From positions 248,001-312,000 of the forward strand of contig NZ_JADKRS010000003.1 in assembly GCF_015351075.1 (NCBI RefSeq): a stretch of 64,000 bases of DNA, read 5' to 3'. Every line of letters starts with the position of its first letter. The first letter of the stretch is position 1. The position numbers and the translations under genes were made by a program. Shown piece by piece: positions 19,801 through 26,666 of the stretch. The DNA is from Clavibacter sp. VKM Ac-2873. Its GTDB lineage: Bacteria; Actinomycetota; Actinomycetes; Actinomycetales; Microbacteriaceae. A model generated the notes under the pieces. It searched no databases, was not told the origin of the DNA, and saw only the letters and a list, made by a program, of their open reading frames with translations.

Positions 19801-20675
19801 TGCTCGGCTACTACCAGGGCGCGACGCTCGACCAGCCCGCCGTGGAGTTCGCGATCCGCAACCTCGACGGATCCGCCGAGCTCGTCGGGCCGCAGCCCGC
19901 GCCCGGCAGCACGATCCGGCAGACGACGACGCTCCTGTTCAGCTCGGCCGTCGAGGGCAACGTGCTGCAGAAGTTCCGCTACGAGCTCGCGGGCGACGAC
20001 GGCGTGTTCTACCACGGCGAGTCCGTCTTCGGGTACTTCTCGGACGCCGCGCTCGCCACACAGACCGGCCTCGACGCGGGCGCCCGCACGGTCCCGCGCT
20101 CGCTCGAAGCGGGATCCGACGCGCCCGACCTGGTCCTCGACGCCGCCGCCCTCGACGCCCGCCACCGGCAGCGGCCCGACCGGCTCGCGCTCCCGGGCGG
20201 CCGGCTCGCGCTGTTGGACGAGGTGCGGATCCACCTCGACCAGGGCCCCGCGGGCCTCGGCTCGATCTGGGGCCGCCGCGACGTGACGCCCGACGACTGG
20301 TACTTCACGCGCCACTTCCACCGCGACCCGGTGCAGCCCGGCTCTCTCGGCATCGAGTCGATGCTCCAGGCCCTGCAGGTGCTCGCGATCGAGAAGGGGC
20401 TCGTCGACGGGTTCCGGGATCCCCGCATCGAGCTCGCGCAGGGCGTGACGACCACGTGGACCTACCGCGGCCAGGTCGCGACCACCGACGCGGACTGCCA
20501 GGTGGAGGTCGACATCACGTCGATCGACCGCGCGCCCGGCGCCGTCACCGTCGTCGCCGACAGCTCGCTGTGGAAGGGCGACCTGCGCATCTACGCCGTC
20601 ACCGGGCTCGCGATCCGCATCCACGACGACACCCCCACCACCGCACGCACCCACGAGGAGACGAACGATGACTGA
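13812..20675 (+). CDS. pfaC-like: PfaC/PfaB-like fusion (KS-CLF-AT-DH-DH)
   Basis: A protein of 2,287 residues. N-terminal ketosynthase (Cys184 in DAACASG, ECHATGT, GNIGH); a chain-length-factor half in which the Cys motif is replaced (VSAGPLGV, near 640); a PfaB-type acyltransferase about 955-1330 (RIGYAFPGAF start, Ser1064 in GYSLGASS); a Pro/Ala linker; then two FabA-like double-hotdog units. The first opens with the PfaC-type YHFVSRV...TTEYDVPLDAWYLVDDG pseudo-half and has catalytic His1770 (CHFTDDPVLAGS); the second has His2168 (RHFHRDPVQPGS). In marine clusters PfaB and PfaC are separate proteins; a KS-CLF-AT order is known in thraustochytrid subunit B. Confidence 0.9.
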   Translation: MSTRIAVVAMDCLLPGAVGVDAFAELLTDARDARGADDPRLPRADSAAGAAFASRRGGFLDQDARARARAESGLGPDADDARCWASFVVRRALEGVGGPTPDRSRTGLVLGCYTFPTERSAAVSLPLIEEEVRQGLGDAGFATVPGRVPASADPGHVDAAGSVADAVADAAGLGGQRLVLDAACASGLYAVRLACDALALGTADTVVAGAVCAPDLPLLHLSFSDLGAYGRGASAPFRADSTGILTGEGAAVVVLRRLDDALRDGDEVLAVIEGSALVNDGAGQHPLVPGQAGQRTCYELAHADAGIAPADIDYIECHATGTPVGDRTELASLTAHFGERMPLLGSVKGNIGHLLTAAGITSLIKVVVAMRSGTIPATVGSATDAPSLHPHVVRAATPWPATDGPRRAAVSAFGFGGANAHVVVSHDPAGERAATAAAVADDAGRAGGSGPLPCVAVTGVGAYVGAGARVADLAHAEGSGDLAALAGADTVPRLTGTPADGRALGPIALDPIGDRIPPRDIPHLNPAPLAVARAVGDAFADADRIGGRAGGAARRFGSRTAVVVALDLDARAHERLAHLRADELLARVLEAGAVDPDLVQTVRDALHSPLSATEVMSYIGSITASRISSTWNLTGPSFTVSAGPLGVIRAVEAAQLLLADPTIEAVVVAGVDLAVTAERALLPGASPRPLDAATAFVLRRPADADDAYALVDVPASAVAAAAAGERPDADPAPQAVDVHAPTAAERADLVAGVLDAHPDATGMAVTSTRETWGDAANAAAGLMLLRTVLGLHGRVLPATRADLDLPADLRLRLDAAASGEAVPGTPWLPRRGAPRSGLIRVLGHDGATGSLRVVEPALRRPVDPGAAWRAGGGRRLVRLDAATREDLAEALGRLAAGVAPEDLPATAGGPERLALVCRDRAALPREAARARDALASLAPGARWAAPGGSRYATVDPAHPPRIGYAFPGAFTAYPRFGADLLRMLPAAMDAFDAIVDESSEEVRLGRLHPWRHEAASPAELMRYEEELQRDVPFMLGVGTTFAMAYADLLQGVTGRAPAATIGYSLGASSMLFATRRWDRHRRALGRIIASPVFQDELAGELMTVRRAVGMDASTPLHEVWRAVVVLAPAEEVAARVAGSPRLHVTHVNTPGEVVVAGPAADVHAFVHASVFRTAPSPVVSPLHSPLAEEWADELTALHRFPLGEGTDALLLDSVDGRPLPATADEEGLARSIARSVIEPVDFPRLVEAIAAHADLVLEAGPGGTCARWITDTAVPGLRALAPDHRGAPFGSTWPAFLAELITQGVDVGIGALALDPVPEPATGPLVGRTTSIRRDVAAAFARERTPRREAEPAPVSVPVAAPEPAVATAVARLSWDPRAAALGPWWRPGGDAPAVPAAAVPRASDGEVADLVLHGRRQLARQVMRAHRDTLRFQHATLVRAARALPEDPTARPAIAPPAAAPAPDPAPAPATTTAAATATTAAIWDEQDLLEFATGDIARVFGPDYAEIDGFATRVRLPAPPYHFVSRVVDVQGERGRFERSTITTEYDVPLDAWYLVDDGVPAAVTIEAGQGDLLLVSWLGIDAENRGLRTYRLLDSTLVFHGDLPRAGQTLRYEITIERFIRNGPTTLFYFGYRCYADGVLILELTKATAGFFSQEELEAPLGILPEPQGPEVPATGPGRPWRKPVEPTDHHALDAADLARLAAGDVAGVFGPRHGQPAGANPGLRLPTAQLRMIDRVEIDPEGGSHRLGKVTAHLDLDPDGWYFRCHFTDDPVLAGSLVAEGAVQALQVLLLHEGFHLVLPDARFQTIPGVHTEVAVRGQIVPGDARLRYELDIRELGLLPRPTVIADVLVYRDDQPVVRMRNFGVQIREKEGSPYRPGTGGRSPFLGRLSSRGVPTVVNELQLAHAARGDLGTAMGPEFDVYGDRRAPHIPNRDFQFVDRIESVTGERGRLVPGMVMVSEYDAHADSWYHRENPAGTMPHAVLLESSLQAAILLGYYQGATLDQPAVEFAIRNLDGSAELVGPQPAPGSTIRQTTTLLFSSAVEGNVLQKFRYELAGDDGVFYHGESVFGYFSDAALATQTGLDAGARTVPRSLEAGSDAPDLVLDAAALDARHRQRPDRLALPGGRLALLDEVRIHLDQGPAGLGSIWGRRDVTPDDWYFTRHFHRDPVQPGSLGIESMLQALQVLAIEKGLVDGFRDPRIELAQGVTTTWTYRGQVATTDADCQVEVDITSIDRAPGAVTVVADSSLWKGDLRIYAVTGLAIRIHDDTPTTARTHEETNDD

Positions 20676-22317
20676 CACCTGGGGCTGGACCGGCCCCGAC
20701 ACCCCCGATCCCTCGGCGGAGGCCCTCGCCCGGGCCCTGCACGACGTGGAGCGCCCCGTCTTCGTGGTCGAGACGGCCGACGGCCCCGCCGTCGTCTCGA
20801 CCGGCGGGATCTCGGCCGCGCCCAGCGCGCGCCTGCTCGCCGCGGCGGGCGCCGTGGATCCGGACGCCCTCGGCTCCGCGGCGTTCCGCGCGGACCACGG
20901 CGTGCGCGCCGCGTACATGGCGGGCGCGATGGCCGGCGGGATCGCCTCGGTCGAGCTCGTCGCGGCCCTCGCGAACTCGGGGTACCTGGCCTCCTACGGC
21001 GCGGCGGGGCAGCTCCCCGAGCACATCGACCACGCCGTGGAGCGGATCCGCCGGGCCGCGCCCGGGCGCCCCTTCGCGGTCAACGTCATCCACAGCCCCA
21101 GCGAGGCGGCCCTCGAGGACGGCGTGGTCGACGTCCTGCTGGGCCGGGGGGTCCACCTCGTGGAGGCGTCGGCGTACCTCGAGCTCACGGAGCCGCTCGT
21201 GCGCTACCGGCTCACCGGAGCGCACCGCACGCCCGACGGGCGCGTCGTGGCGCCGAACCGGGTGATCGCCAAGGTGTCGCGGCCCGAGACGGCCCGGCTG
21301 TTCCTCCAGCCGCCGCCCGCCGCGATCGTCCGCCGCCTGGAGGAGCGCGGCGCGATCACGGCGGCCGAGGCCGCCCTCGCCGGCGAGGTGCGCATGGCCG
21401 ACGACATCACCGCGGAGGCCGACTCGGGCGGGCACACCGACCGGCGGCCGCTGATGCCGCTGCTGTCGAGCATCATCCTGCTGCGGGACCGCATGACGCC
21501 GGCGGGCACGGTCGGCCCGCGCGTCGGGGCCGCCGGCGGGCTCGGCACCCCCGAGGCGCTCGCGGCGGCCTTCGCGATGGGCGCGGAGTACGTGGTCACC
21601 GGATCGGTGAACCAGTCGTGCGTCGAGTCGGGCACGAGCGACGCGGCCCGCGAGATGCTGGCCGCCGCCGAGCTCACGGACTTCGCCATGGCCCCCGCCG
21701 CCGACATGTTCGAGCTCGGCGTGGAGCTGCAGGTGCTCCGGAAGGGCACGATGTTCCCGATGCGGGCGTCGCGCCTGCTGACCATGTACCGGGCGGCCAC
21801 GTCCCTGGAGGCGCTCGCCCCGGACGACCGCGAGTGGCTCGAGCGCGTGGTGCTGCGGGCGCCCGTCGAGGAGGTCTGGGCGAGCTGCGTGGAGTACTTC
21901 ACGCGGCGGGATCCGGATCAGCTCACGCGCGCCGCGGGCGATCCCCGCCGCCGGATGGCGCTCGTCTTCCGCTGGTACCTCGGGATGGCCTCCCGCTGGG
22001 CGTCCGTCGGCGAGCCGGGCCGCGAGGCCGACTACCAGGTCTGGGCGGGGCCGGCCCTCGGCGCCTTCAACGCCTGGGTCGAGGGCACGCCGCTCGAGCG
22101 GCCGGAGGGCCGGCACGTGGCCCGCGTGGCCGACGTGCTCCTCCGCGGCGCCGCCGTCGCGACGCGCGCCACCGTCCTCACGGCGAGCGGGGTGCGCACG
22201 GGCGCGGTGGACGCCGCCCGCCTCCTCGACGCGGTGGCCGCGCACGCCGCGGCCGCCGCCGCCCCTGCCCCCGACGACGCGGATGCCGCCGTCCCCGCGG
22301 GCGGAGCGCACCGATGA
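20668..22317 (+). CDS. pfaD-like: PfaD-like enoyl reductase (nitronate-monooxygenase fold)
   Basis: A flavin TIM-barrel protein of 549 residues in the PfaD/FabD2-like enoyl-reductase family. Typical segments are MAGAMAGGIASVELVAALANSGYLASYGAAG, PFAVNVIHSPSE, VGAAGGLGTPEALAAAFAMGAEYVVTGSVNQ and the PfaD-specific PAADMFELGVELQVLRKGTMFPMRA. In PUFA synthases PfaD acts in trans to reduce selected trans-2-enoyl intermediates with FMN and NADPH. The ATG overlaps the previous gene by eight bases. The C-terminus is Ala-rich. Confidence 0.92.
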   Translation: MTDTWGWTGPDTPDPSAEALARALHDVERPVFVVETADGPAVVSTGGISAAPSARLLAAAGAVDPDALGSAAFRADHGVRAAYMAGAMAGGIASVELVAALANSGYLASYGAAGQLPEHIDHAVERIRRAAPGRPFAVNVIHSPSEAALEDGVVDVLLGRGVHLVEASAYLELTEPLVRYRLTGAHRTPDGRVVAPNRVIAKVSRPETARLFLQPPPAAIVRRLEERGAITAAEAALAGEVRMADDITAEADSGGHTDRRPLMPLLSSIILLRDRMTPAGTVGPRVGAAGGLGTPEALAAAFAMGAEYVVTGSVNQSCVESGTSDAAREMLAAAELTDFAMAPAADMFELGVELQVLRKGTMFPMRASRLLTMYRAATSLEALAPDDREWLERVVLRAPVEEVWASCVEYFTRRDPDQLTRAAGDPRRRMALVFRWYLGMASRWASVGEPGREADYQVWAGPALGAFNAWVEGTPLERPEGRHVARVADVLLRGAAVATRATVLTASGVRTGAVDAARLLDAVAAHAAAAAAPAPDDADAAVPAGGAHR

Positions 22318-23984
22318 CGCTCACCGCTCCCGCGACCGAGACGCGCGCCCCGGACACGGACCTCCGCTGGCTCGGCGACCCGTTCGCCCCCGACAACCCG
22401 GCGGGCTTCGCGCAGGCCGTCGCGCGGTCCCGGCGCGGGGTCCGGCCGGTCAAGGTGCTCGAGCGCGCGCGCCGCGCCGGCCTGCACCTCATCTACACGC
22501 CGCGGATCTGGGGCGGCGCCCTCGAGGATCCGGTCGCCTCCGGCCGCATCGCCCGCACGCTGGTGGCGCGCGACGCCGACATCATGACGAACCTCCTCAT
22601 GTCGCTCACGCCCGTGCTCATCAGCGGCCTCCTCGGCGACGACGCGCAGCGGGCGGACGTGGTCGCCACGGTCGTCCGCGGCGGGCACGTCGGCTACGCG
22701 CTCTCGGAGCGGCGGCACGGATCCGACCTCCTGCACCTGGAGACGCGCGCCGAGCACGACGGCGACCGCATCACCCTCACCGGCCGCAAGTGGTGGGTCG
22801 GCCAGGCGCCCACCGCCGAGCGCCTTGTGGTCATCGCGCGCAGCGGCGAGCGGGGACCGCTCGCGTTCTCGGCCTACGACGTGGCCGCCCCCGCGCCCGG
22901 GCTGGCGGTGCGCCCGCCGCACGCCACCGCCGGGTTCCGGGGCACCGAGTTCAGCGACGTGGACCTCGACGGCGTGGTCGTGCCCGGATCCGCGCTCCTC
23001 GGCGAGCAGGGCGCCGCGCTCGGCGCCGTGCTCACCTCCCAGTCGATCGTGCGGACGCTGAGCCTGCCCGGCGCGCTCGCGTGCATGGACGCCGACCGGC
23101 TGCTGCTCACCCGGCTCTCCGCGGAGATCCGCGGGGGCAAGGCGCTGCGCGACGACGTCGTGTTCCTCGCCGAGGTGGGGCGCATCGCCGCGCGCGTGCT
23201 CGCCGCCGAGGCGGTGGCCGAGGCCGCCCTGCGGGAGATGGCGACGGATCCCGCCTCCGCGGTCCTCCGCTCCGCGTTCGCCAAGCACGTCGTGTCGCGC
23301 TGCACCCAGGAGGTGCACGACCTGGTGGGCGACGCGCTCTCGACGCGCGGCATCGCGGGCGACGGGGCCTGGGGGATGCACGACAAGGTCGTGAGCGACG
23401 CGCGCGCCATCCGCGTCATCGACGGCAGCCCGCTCGCGACCCTCCGCACGGTCGCCGGGTTCCTCCCGCGCTGCGTCGCCGACGCGGGCGAGGAGCCGCC
23501 GACCGTCCAGCGGGACGCGGACCTCCGCGGCTTCGACCCGGCCCGGGTCGCGATGACCCCGCCGCGCCGCGACGAGGCCGTCGCGCTCCTCCGCCGGGAC
23601 GAGGACGCGCTCCGGGCCACGCCGGACGGCGCGTCGCGCGCCCCCATCGGCGCGCTCCTCGCGGCGCTCGACGACTCGACCCGCCGCATCGGCGCCGCGG
23701 CCTCCGCCGCGCGCGAGCTCCGGCCGGCCGCGCTCCTCGCCGAGACCCGGCGCCACGCCTGGCTGTCGAGCGCGGCGAGCGCCGTGGTCGCGCGCCGCTC
23801 CGGGCTCGTCGGCCCGGTCGCCGCGCGCCTCGGCGGGTGCAGCATCCCGCTCGCCGTGGCCGCGCTGCTGGAGGGCGCCGGTATCCCCGGCGTCGAGCCC
23901 TCGGTCGCGGAGGCGGCCGACCTCGGCCGCGCCCTGCTGGACGCGGGCGCCGACGAATTGCGGGAGTGGGGCGGAGATGCCTGA
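22314..23984 (+). CDS. Acyl-CoA dehydrogenase-like flavoprotein 1
   Basis: A protein of 556 residues with the acyl-CoA dehydrogenase fold: GGHVGYALSERRHGSDLLH for the flavin loop, LTGRKWWVGQAPTAER, FRGTEFSDVDLDGVVVPGSALLG, and a C-terminal helical bundle. The usual catalytic Glu-Gly-Thr region appears as IDGSPLATLR, so an Asp seems to stand where medium-chain dehydrogenases have Glu376. It has a C-terminal extension of about 120 residues with no known domain. It is paired with a second paralogue. Oxidation of an ACP- or CoA-bound chain is inferred from context. Confidence 0.85.
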   Translation: MTLTAPATETRAPDTDLRWLGDPFAPDNPAGFAQAVARSRRGVRPVKVLERARRAGLHLIYTPRIWGGALEDPVASGRIARTLVARDADIMTNLLMSLTPVLISGLLGDDAQRADVVATVVRGGHVGYALSERRHGSDLLHLETRAEHDGDRITLTGRKWWVGQAPTAERLVVIARSGERGPLAFSAYDVAAPAPGLAVRPPHATAGFRGTEFSDVDLDGVVVPGSALLGEQGAALGAVLTSQSIVRTLSLPGALACMDADRLLLTRLSAEIRGGKALRDDVVFLAEVGRIAARVLAAEAVAEAALREMATDPASAVLRSAFAKHVVSRCTQEVHDLVGDALSTRGIAGDGAWGMHDKVVSDARAIRVIDGSPLATLRTVAGFLPRCVADAGEEPPTVQRDADLRGFDPARVAMTPPRRDEAVALLRRDEDALRATPDGASRAPIGALLAALDDSTRRIGAAASAARELRPAALLAETRRHAWLSSAASAVVARRSGLVGPVAARLGGCSIPLAVAALLEGAGIPGVEPSVAEAADLGRALLDAGADELREWGGDA

Positions 23985-25854
23985 GCGGCGTCCGATGGAA
24001 CCGTCGACCGATCCCGACGGCCGCGTCCGCCGCCTCGCGCTCGGCCGCGCGTTCGAGTCCGCCATGGGCGACCCGTGGGGCGAGGGTCCGTTCGGGTTCC
24101 CCGCCGCCCGGATCCGCGACGAGACCGAGCGCGAGGCGAGCGCCGAGCTCCGGGACCTCCTCGCGACGGGCTTCGTCCGCTGGACCGTGCCCGCCTCCGC
24201 GGGCGGCGAGGCGGTCGACGTCGACGAGACGTTCCTCCTCGCCCGCCTGCTCTCCCGCCGCGACCAGTCGCTCGCCGTCACGGCGATGGCCACGACGGTC
24301 GGCTACCTCCCGGTGTGGGTGGGCGGCACCGACGCGCAGCGGGCGGACCTCGGCGCCCGGGTGCTCGCGGGCGACCGCGTGGGCTTCGCGCTGTCGGAGC
24401 GCACGCACGGCAGCGACGTGCTGGCCAACGAGACGGTCGCGACGCGCGTGCCCGGCGGCTGGAGCGTCGACGGATCCAAGGAGGGCATCGGCAACGCCGA
24501 GCACGCGCGCTTCTTCACGTGCGTGGCGCGCACGGGATCCCGGCCCGGCCCCGGCAGCATGTCGATCCTGCTGGTCGACCGCGAGCGCGCCGGCGCCGCC
24601 GACGCCGTGCGGGACGCGCGCACCTGGCGGATGACGGGCCTCCGCGGCTTCGCCCTCGGCGACGTGGCGTTCCACGACGCCCGCGTGCCGGACGACGGCC
24701 TCGTCGCCCCCGAGGGCCACGGCCTGGAGACGCTGCTGCGCTCCGGTCAGGTCGCGCGGGCGCTCATCACCGCGCTGCCCCTCGGCGGCACCGACACCTC
24801 GCTCCGGCTCGCGCTCGACTTCGCGCGCCGCCGGCGGATCTTCGGCGGCCGCGTCTCCGACGCCCCGTACACCCGCCGCCAGCTCGCCGAGTGCTTCGCG
24901 CGCCTGATCCTCACGGAGAGCGGCAACACCGCCGCCATCCGCGGGATCCAGGCCTTCCCCGGCCAGGCGGTCGTGCTCAGCAGCGCGGTGAAGTACGCGA
25001 TCCCGCGGCAGCTGACGGTGATCCAGGACACCCTCACCGACGTCATCGGCGCCCGCCACTTCGACCGCGAGCACCCCCGCTTCTCCCCGCACGCGAAGGC
25101 CGTGCGCGACGGCCGGGTGGCGCACTTCGCGGACGGCAACGCGGTCGTGGTCCTCAAGGCCGTCGCGGCGGCGCTCGACCGCGTGCTGCCCGGGGACCAC
25201 GCGATCACCGCGGCCGGGGATCCGCCTGCCGACCCGTCCGCCGACCCGCGCGACGACCTCGCCCGGGTCGCCGACCTCTCCGCGACGCTGCCCGGCTTCC
25301 ACCCCCAGCACCAGACGATCGCCGCGCAGGGACCGGACGTCGCGACCGCCGCGCTCGCGGGAGCGGCGCGCCGCCTCGCGGCCCTCGCGGCCGACCCGGC
25401 GGAGGGCGACGCGGCGGAGGGCGACGCCGCCAGCGCCGACGCCGGCCCCGCCCTGTCCGCCCTCGCCCGCCGCGCATCCGACGACCTCGCCCGCATCTGG
25501 GAGCGCGGCCGCGCCGCCCGCGCCCGGCACGCGCGGGCCCTCGCCGCCGAGGGGCCGCGGTACCTCGCCTCGGCCGGGCCGCTGCGCACGGCCGAGCTCG
25601 GCTGCGGGATCGTCATGGCCGGCTGCGCGTGCGCCGCCTGGTCCGGCAACCCCACCGCGCTCGGCACCGCGCGGGAGACGCTCGCGGTCCTCGCGCTCGG
25701 CCTCGCCCTCGACGCGGGCACCGCCGACGACGTCGACCCGGGCGTCGTGGAGCTGGTCGCGCGCGTGGCCGAGCGCCTGCACGACGAGGGCCGCCTGTTC
25801 TCGTACCTGCCCGTGGAGCTCGCGCCCGAGGCCGAGGAGCCGTCGTGGGCCTGA
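23977..25854 (+). CDS. Acyl-CoA dehydrogenase-like flavoprotein 2
   Basis: A protein of 625 residues, longer than the usual 380-residue family member. It has GDRVGFALSERTHGSDVLANE, WSVDGSKEGIGNAEHARFF, WRMTGLRGFALGDVAFHDARVP, and ALDFARRRRIFGGRVSDAPYTRRQLAE as in dehydrogenase helix G. The catalytic-loop position reads FADGNAVVVLK, again Asp rather than Glu. The C-terminal 200 residues form an Ala-rich extension. It may form a heteromer with the preceding paralogue, as paired mycobacterial FadE proteins do; that is inference. Starts within the last eight bases of the previous gene. Confidence 0.85.
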   Translation: MPERRPMEPSTDPDGRVRRLALGRAFESAMGDPWGEGPFGFPAARIRDETEREASAELRDLLATGFVRWTVPASAGGEAVDVDETFLLARLLSRRDQSLAVTAMATTVGYLPVWVGGTDAQRADLGARVLAGDRVGFALSERTHGSDVLANETVATRVPGGWSVDGSKEGIGNAEHARFFTCVARTGSRPGPGSMSILLVDRERAGAADAVRDARTWRMTGLRGFALGDVAFHDARVPDDGLVAPEGHGLETLLRSGQVARALITALPLGGTDTSLRLALDFARRRRIFGGRVSDAPYTRRQLAECFARLILTESGNTAAIRGIQAFPGQAVVLSSAVKYAIPRQLTVIQDTLTDVIGARHFDREHPRFSPHAKAVRDGRVAHFADGNAVVVLKAVAAALDRVLPGDHAITAAGDPPADPSADPRDDLARVADLSATLPGFHPQHQTIAAQGPDVATAALAGAARRLAALAADPAEGDAAEGDAASADAGPALSALARRASDDLARIWERGRAARARHARALAAEGPRYLASAGPLRTAELGCGIVMAGCACAAWSGNPTALGTARETLAVLALGLALDAGTADDVDPGVVELVARVAERLHDEGRLFSYLPVELAPEAEEPSWA

Positions 25855-26666
25855 TGCGCGGCAGGTCCGCGACCGCGACCGCGCCGGCCGCCCCGCCCGC
25901 GCCCGTCGCCCCGACCGCGCCCGCCGCCCCGGAGTCCCCGCCCCGCGCATCCGTCCTGCTCGCCGGCGCCGCCGACATGCGGGAGCTCGCCCGCCGCCCG
26001 CTCGCGCACCAGGCCGATCGCGAGCGGCGCGACGCGATGCGGTCCGAGCGCGCGCGCACCCGCTTCACGGCCAGCCGCGTCCTCGCCGCCGAGCTCCTCG
26101 AGCGCCACGACCTCCCCGGCCCGCCGCGCATCACGGCCGACCCCCTCGGCCGGCCGCTGCTCCCCGAGCGCTGCGGCCTGTCGGTGAGCATCTCCCACAC
26201 CGAGTCGTGGATCGCCGTCGCCCTGTCGTCGAGCCCGAGCTGCGGCGTCGACGTGCAGTCCCCCGTGGATCCGGCGCGCTTCACGACCGTGATCCTGGAG
26301 CGGTTCCTGCCGCCCGGCTGGGTCGACCTCCTGGACCGGGAGCTCGACCCCACCCGCCGCTTCACGCGCATGTGGGCCTCCGTGGAGGCCGGCCTCAAGT
26401 GGCACGGCACGGGCTTCGCCGTGGGGGTCGACGCCCTCGACTGGCGCACCGACGGCCTCGCCTCCCGGGTCACGGATCCCGCGTCGGGCCGCTCGGCGCG
26501 CATCCACGTGCACGACCTCGACGACGGATCCGCCCTCGCCTTCGCGTCGGCCCCCTGCGCGCCCCGCGACGTCGAGCTCGGCACCCTCCGCGAGCGCCTG
26601 CGCCTCCCCGACGACACCATCCGATCCCCCGCATCCCCGACCCTCCCAGGAAGAGGTAGACCATGA
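25854..26666 (+). CDS. Sfp-type 4'-phosphopantetheinyl transferase
   Basis: A protein of 270 residues that would convert the two ACPs of this operon to holo form using coenzyme A. Seen: SVSISHTESWIAVALS, CGVDVQSP (magnesium-binding GVD) and the third motif WASVEAGLKWHGTGF. The last is WxxVEAxxK rather than the usual WxxKEAxxK, so one normally conserved Lys is changed while Glu, Ala, Lys and the following Gly remain. A low-complexity Ala/Pro N-terminus precedes the domain. The ATG at 25854 gives a TGATG overlap; a GTG at 25845 is possible. Confidence 0.86.
   Translation: MRGRSATATAPAAPPAPVAPTAPAAPESPPRASVLLAGAADMRELARRPLAHQADRERRDAMRSERARTRFTASRVLAAELLERHDLPGPPRITADPLGRPLLPERCGLSVSISHTESWIAVALSSSPSCGVDVQSPVDPARFTTVILERFLPPGWVDLLDRELDPTRRFTRMWASVEAGLKWHGTGFAVGVDALDWRTDGLASRVTDPASGRSARIHVHDLDDGSALAFASAPCAPRDVELGTLRERLRLPDDTIRSPASPTLPGRGRP

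Noticed and set aside
13338-20918. A 2,526-codon open frame on the minus strand, and similar long antisense frames at 7411-10422, 10543-14010 and 28206-29978
   Set aside because: Shadows of high-G+C coding genes: Arg/Gly/Ala-rich translations without domains, exactly opposite genes with clear catalytic motifs.
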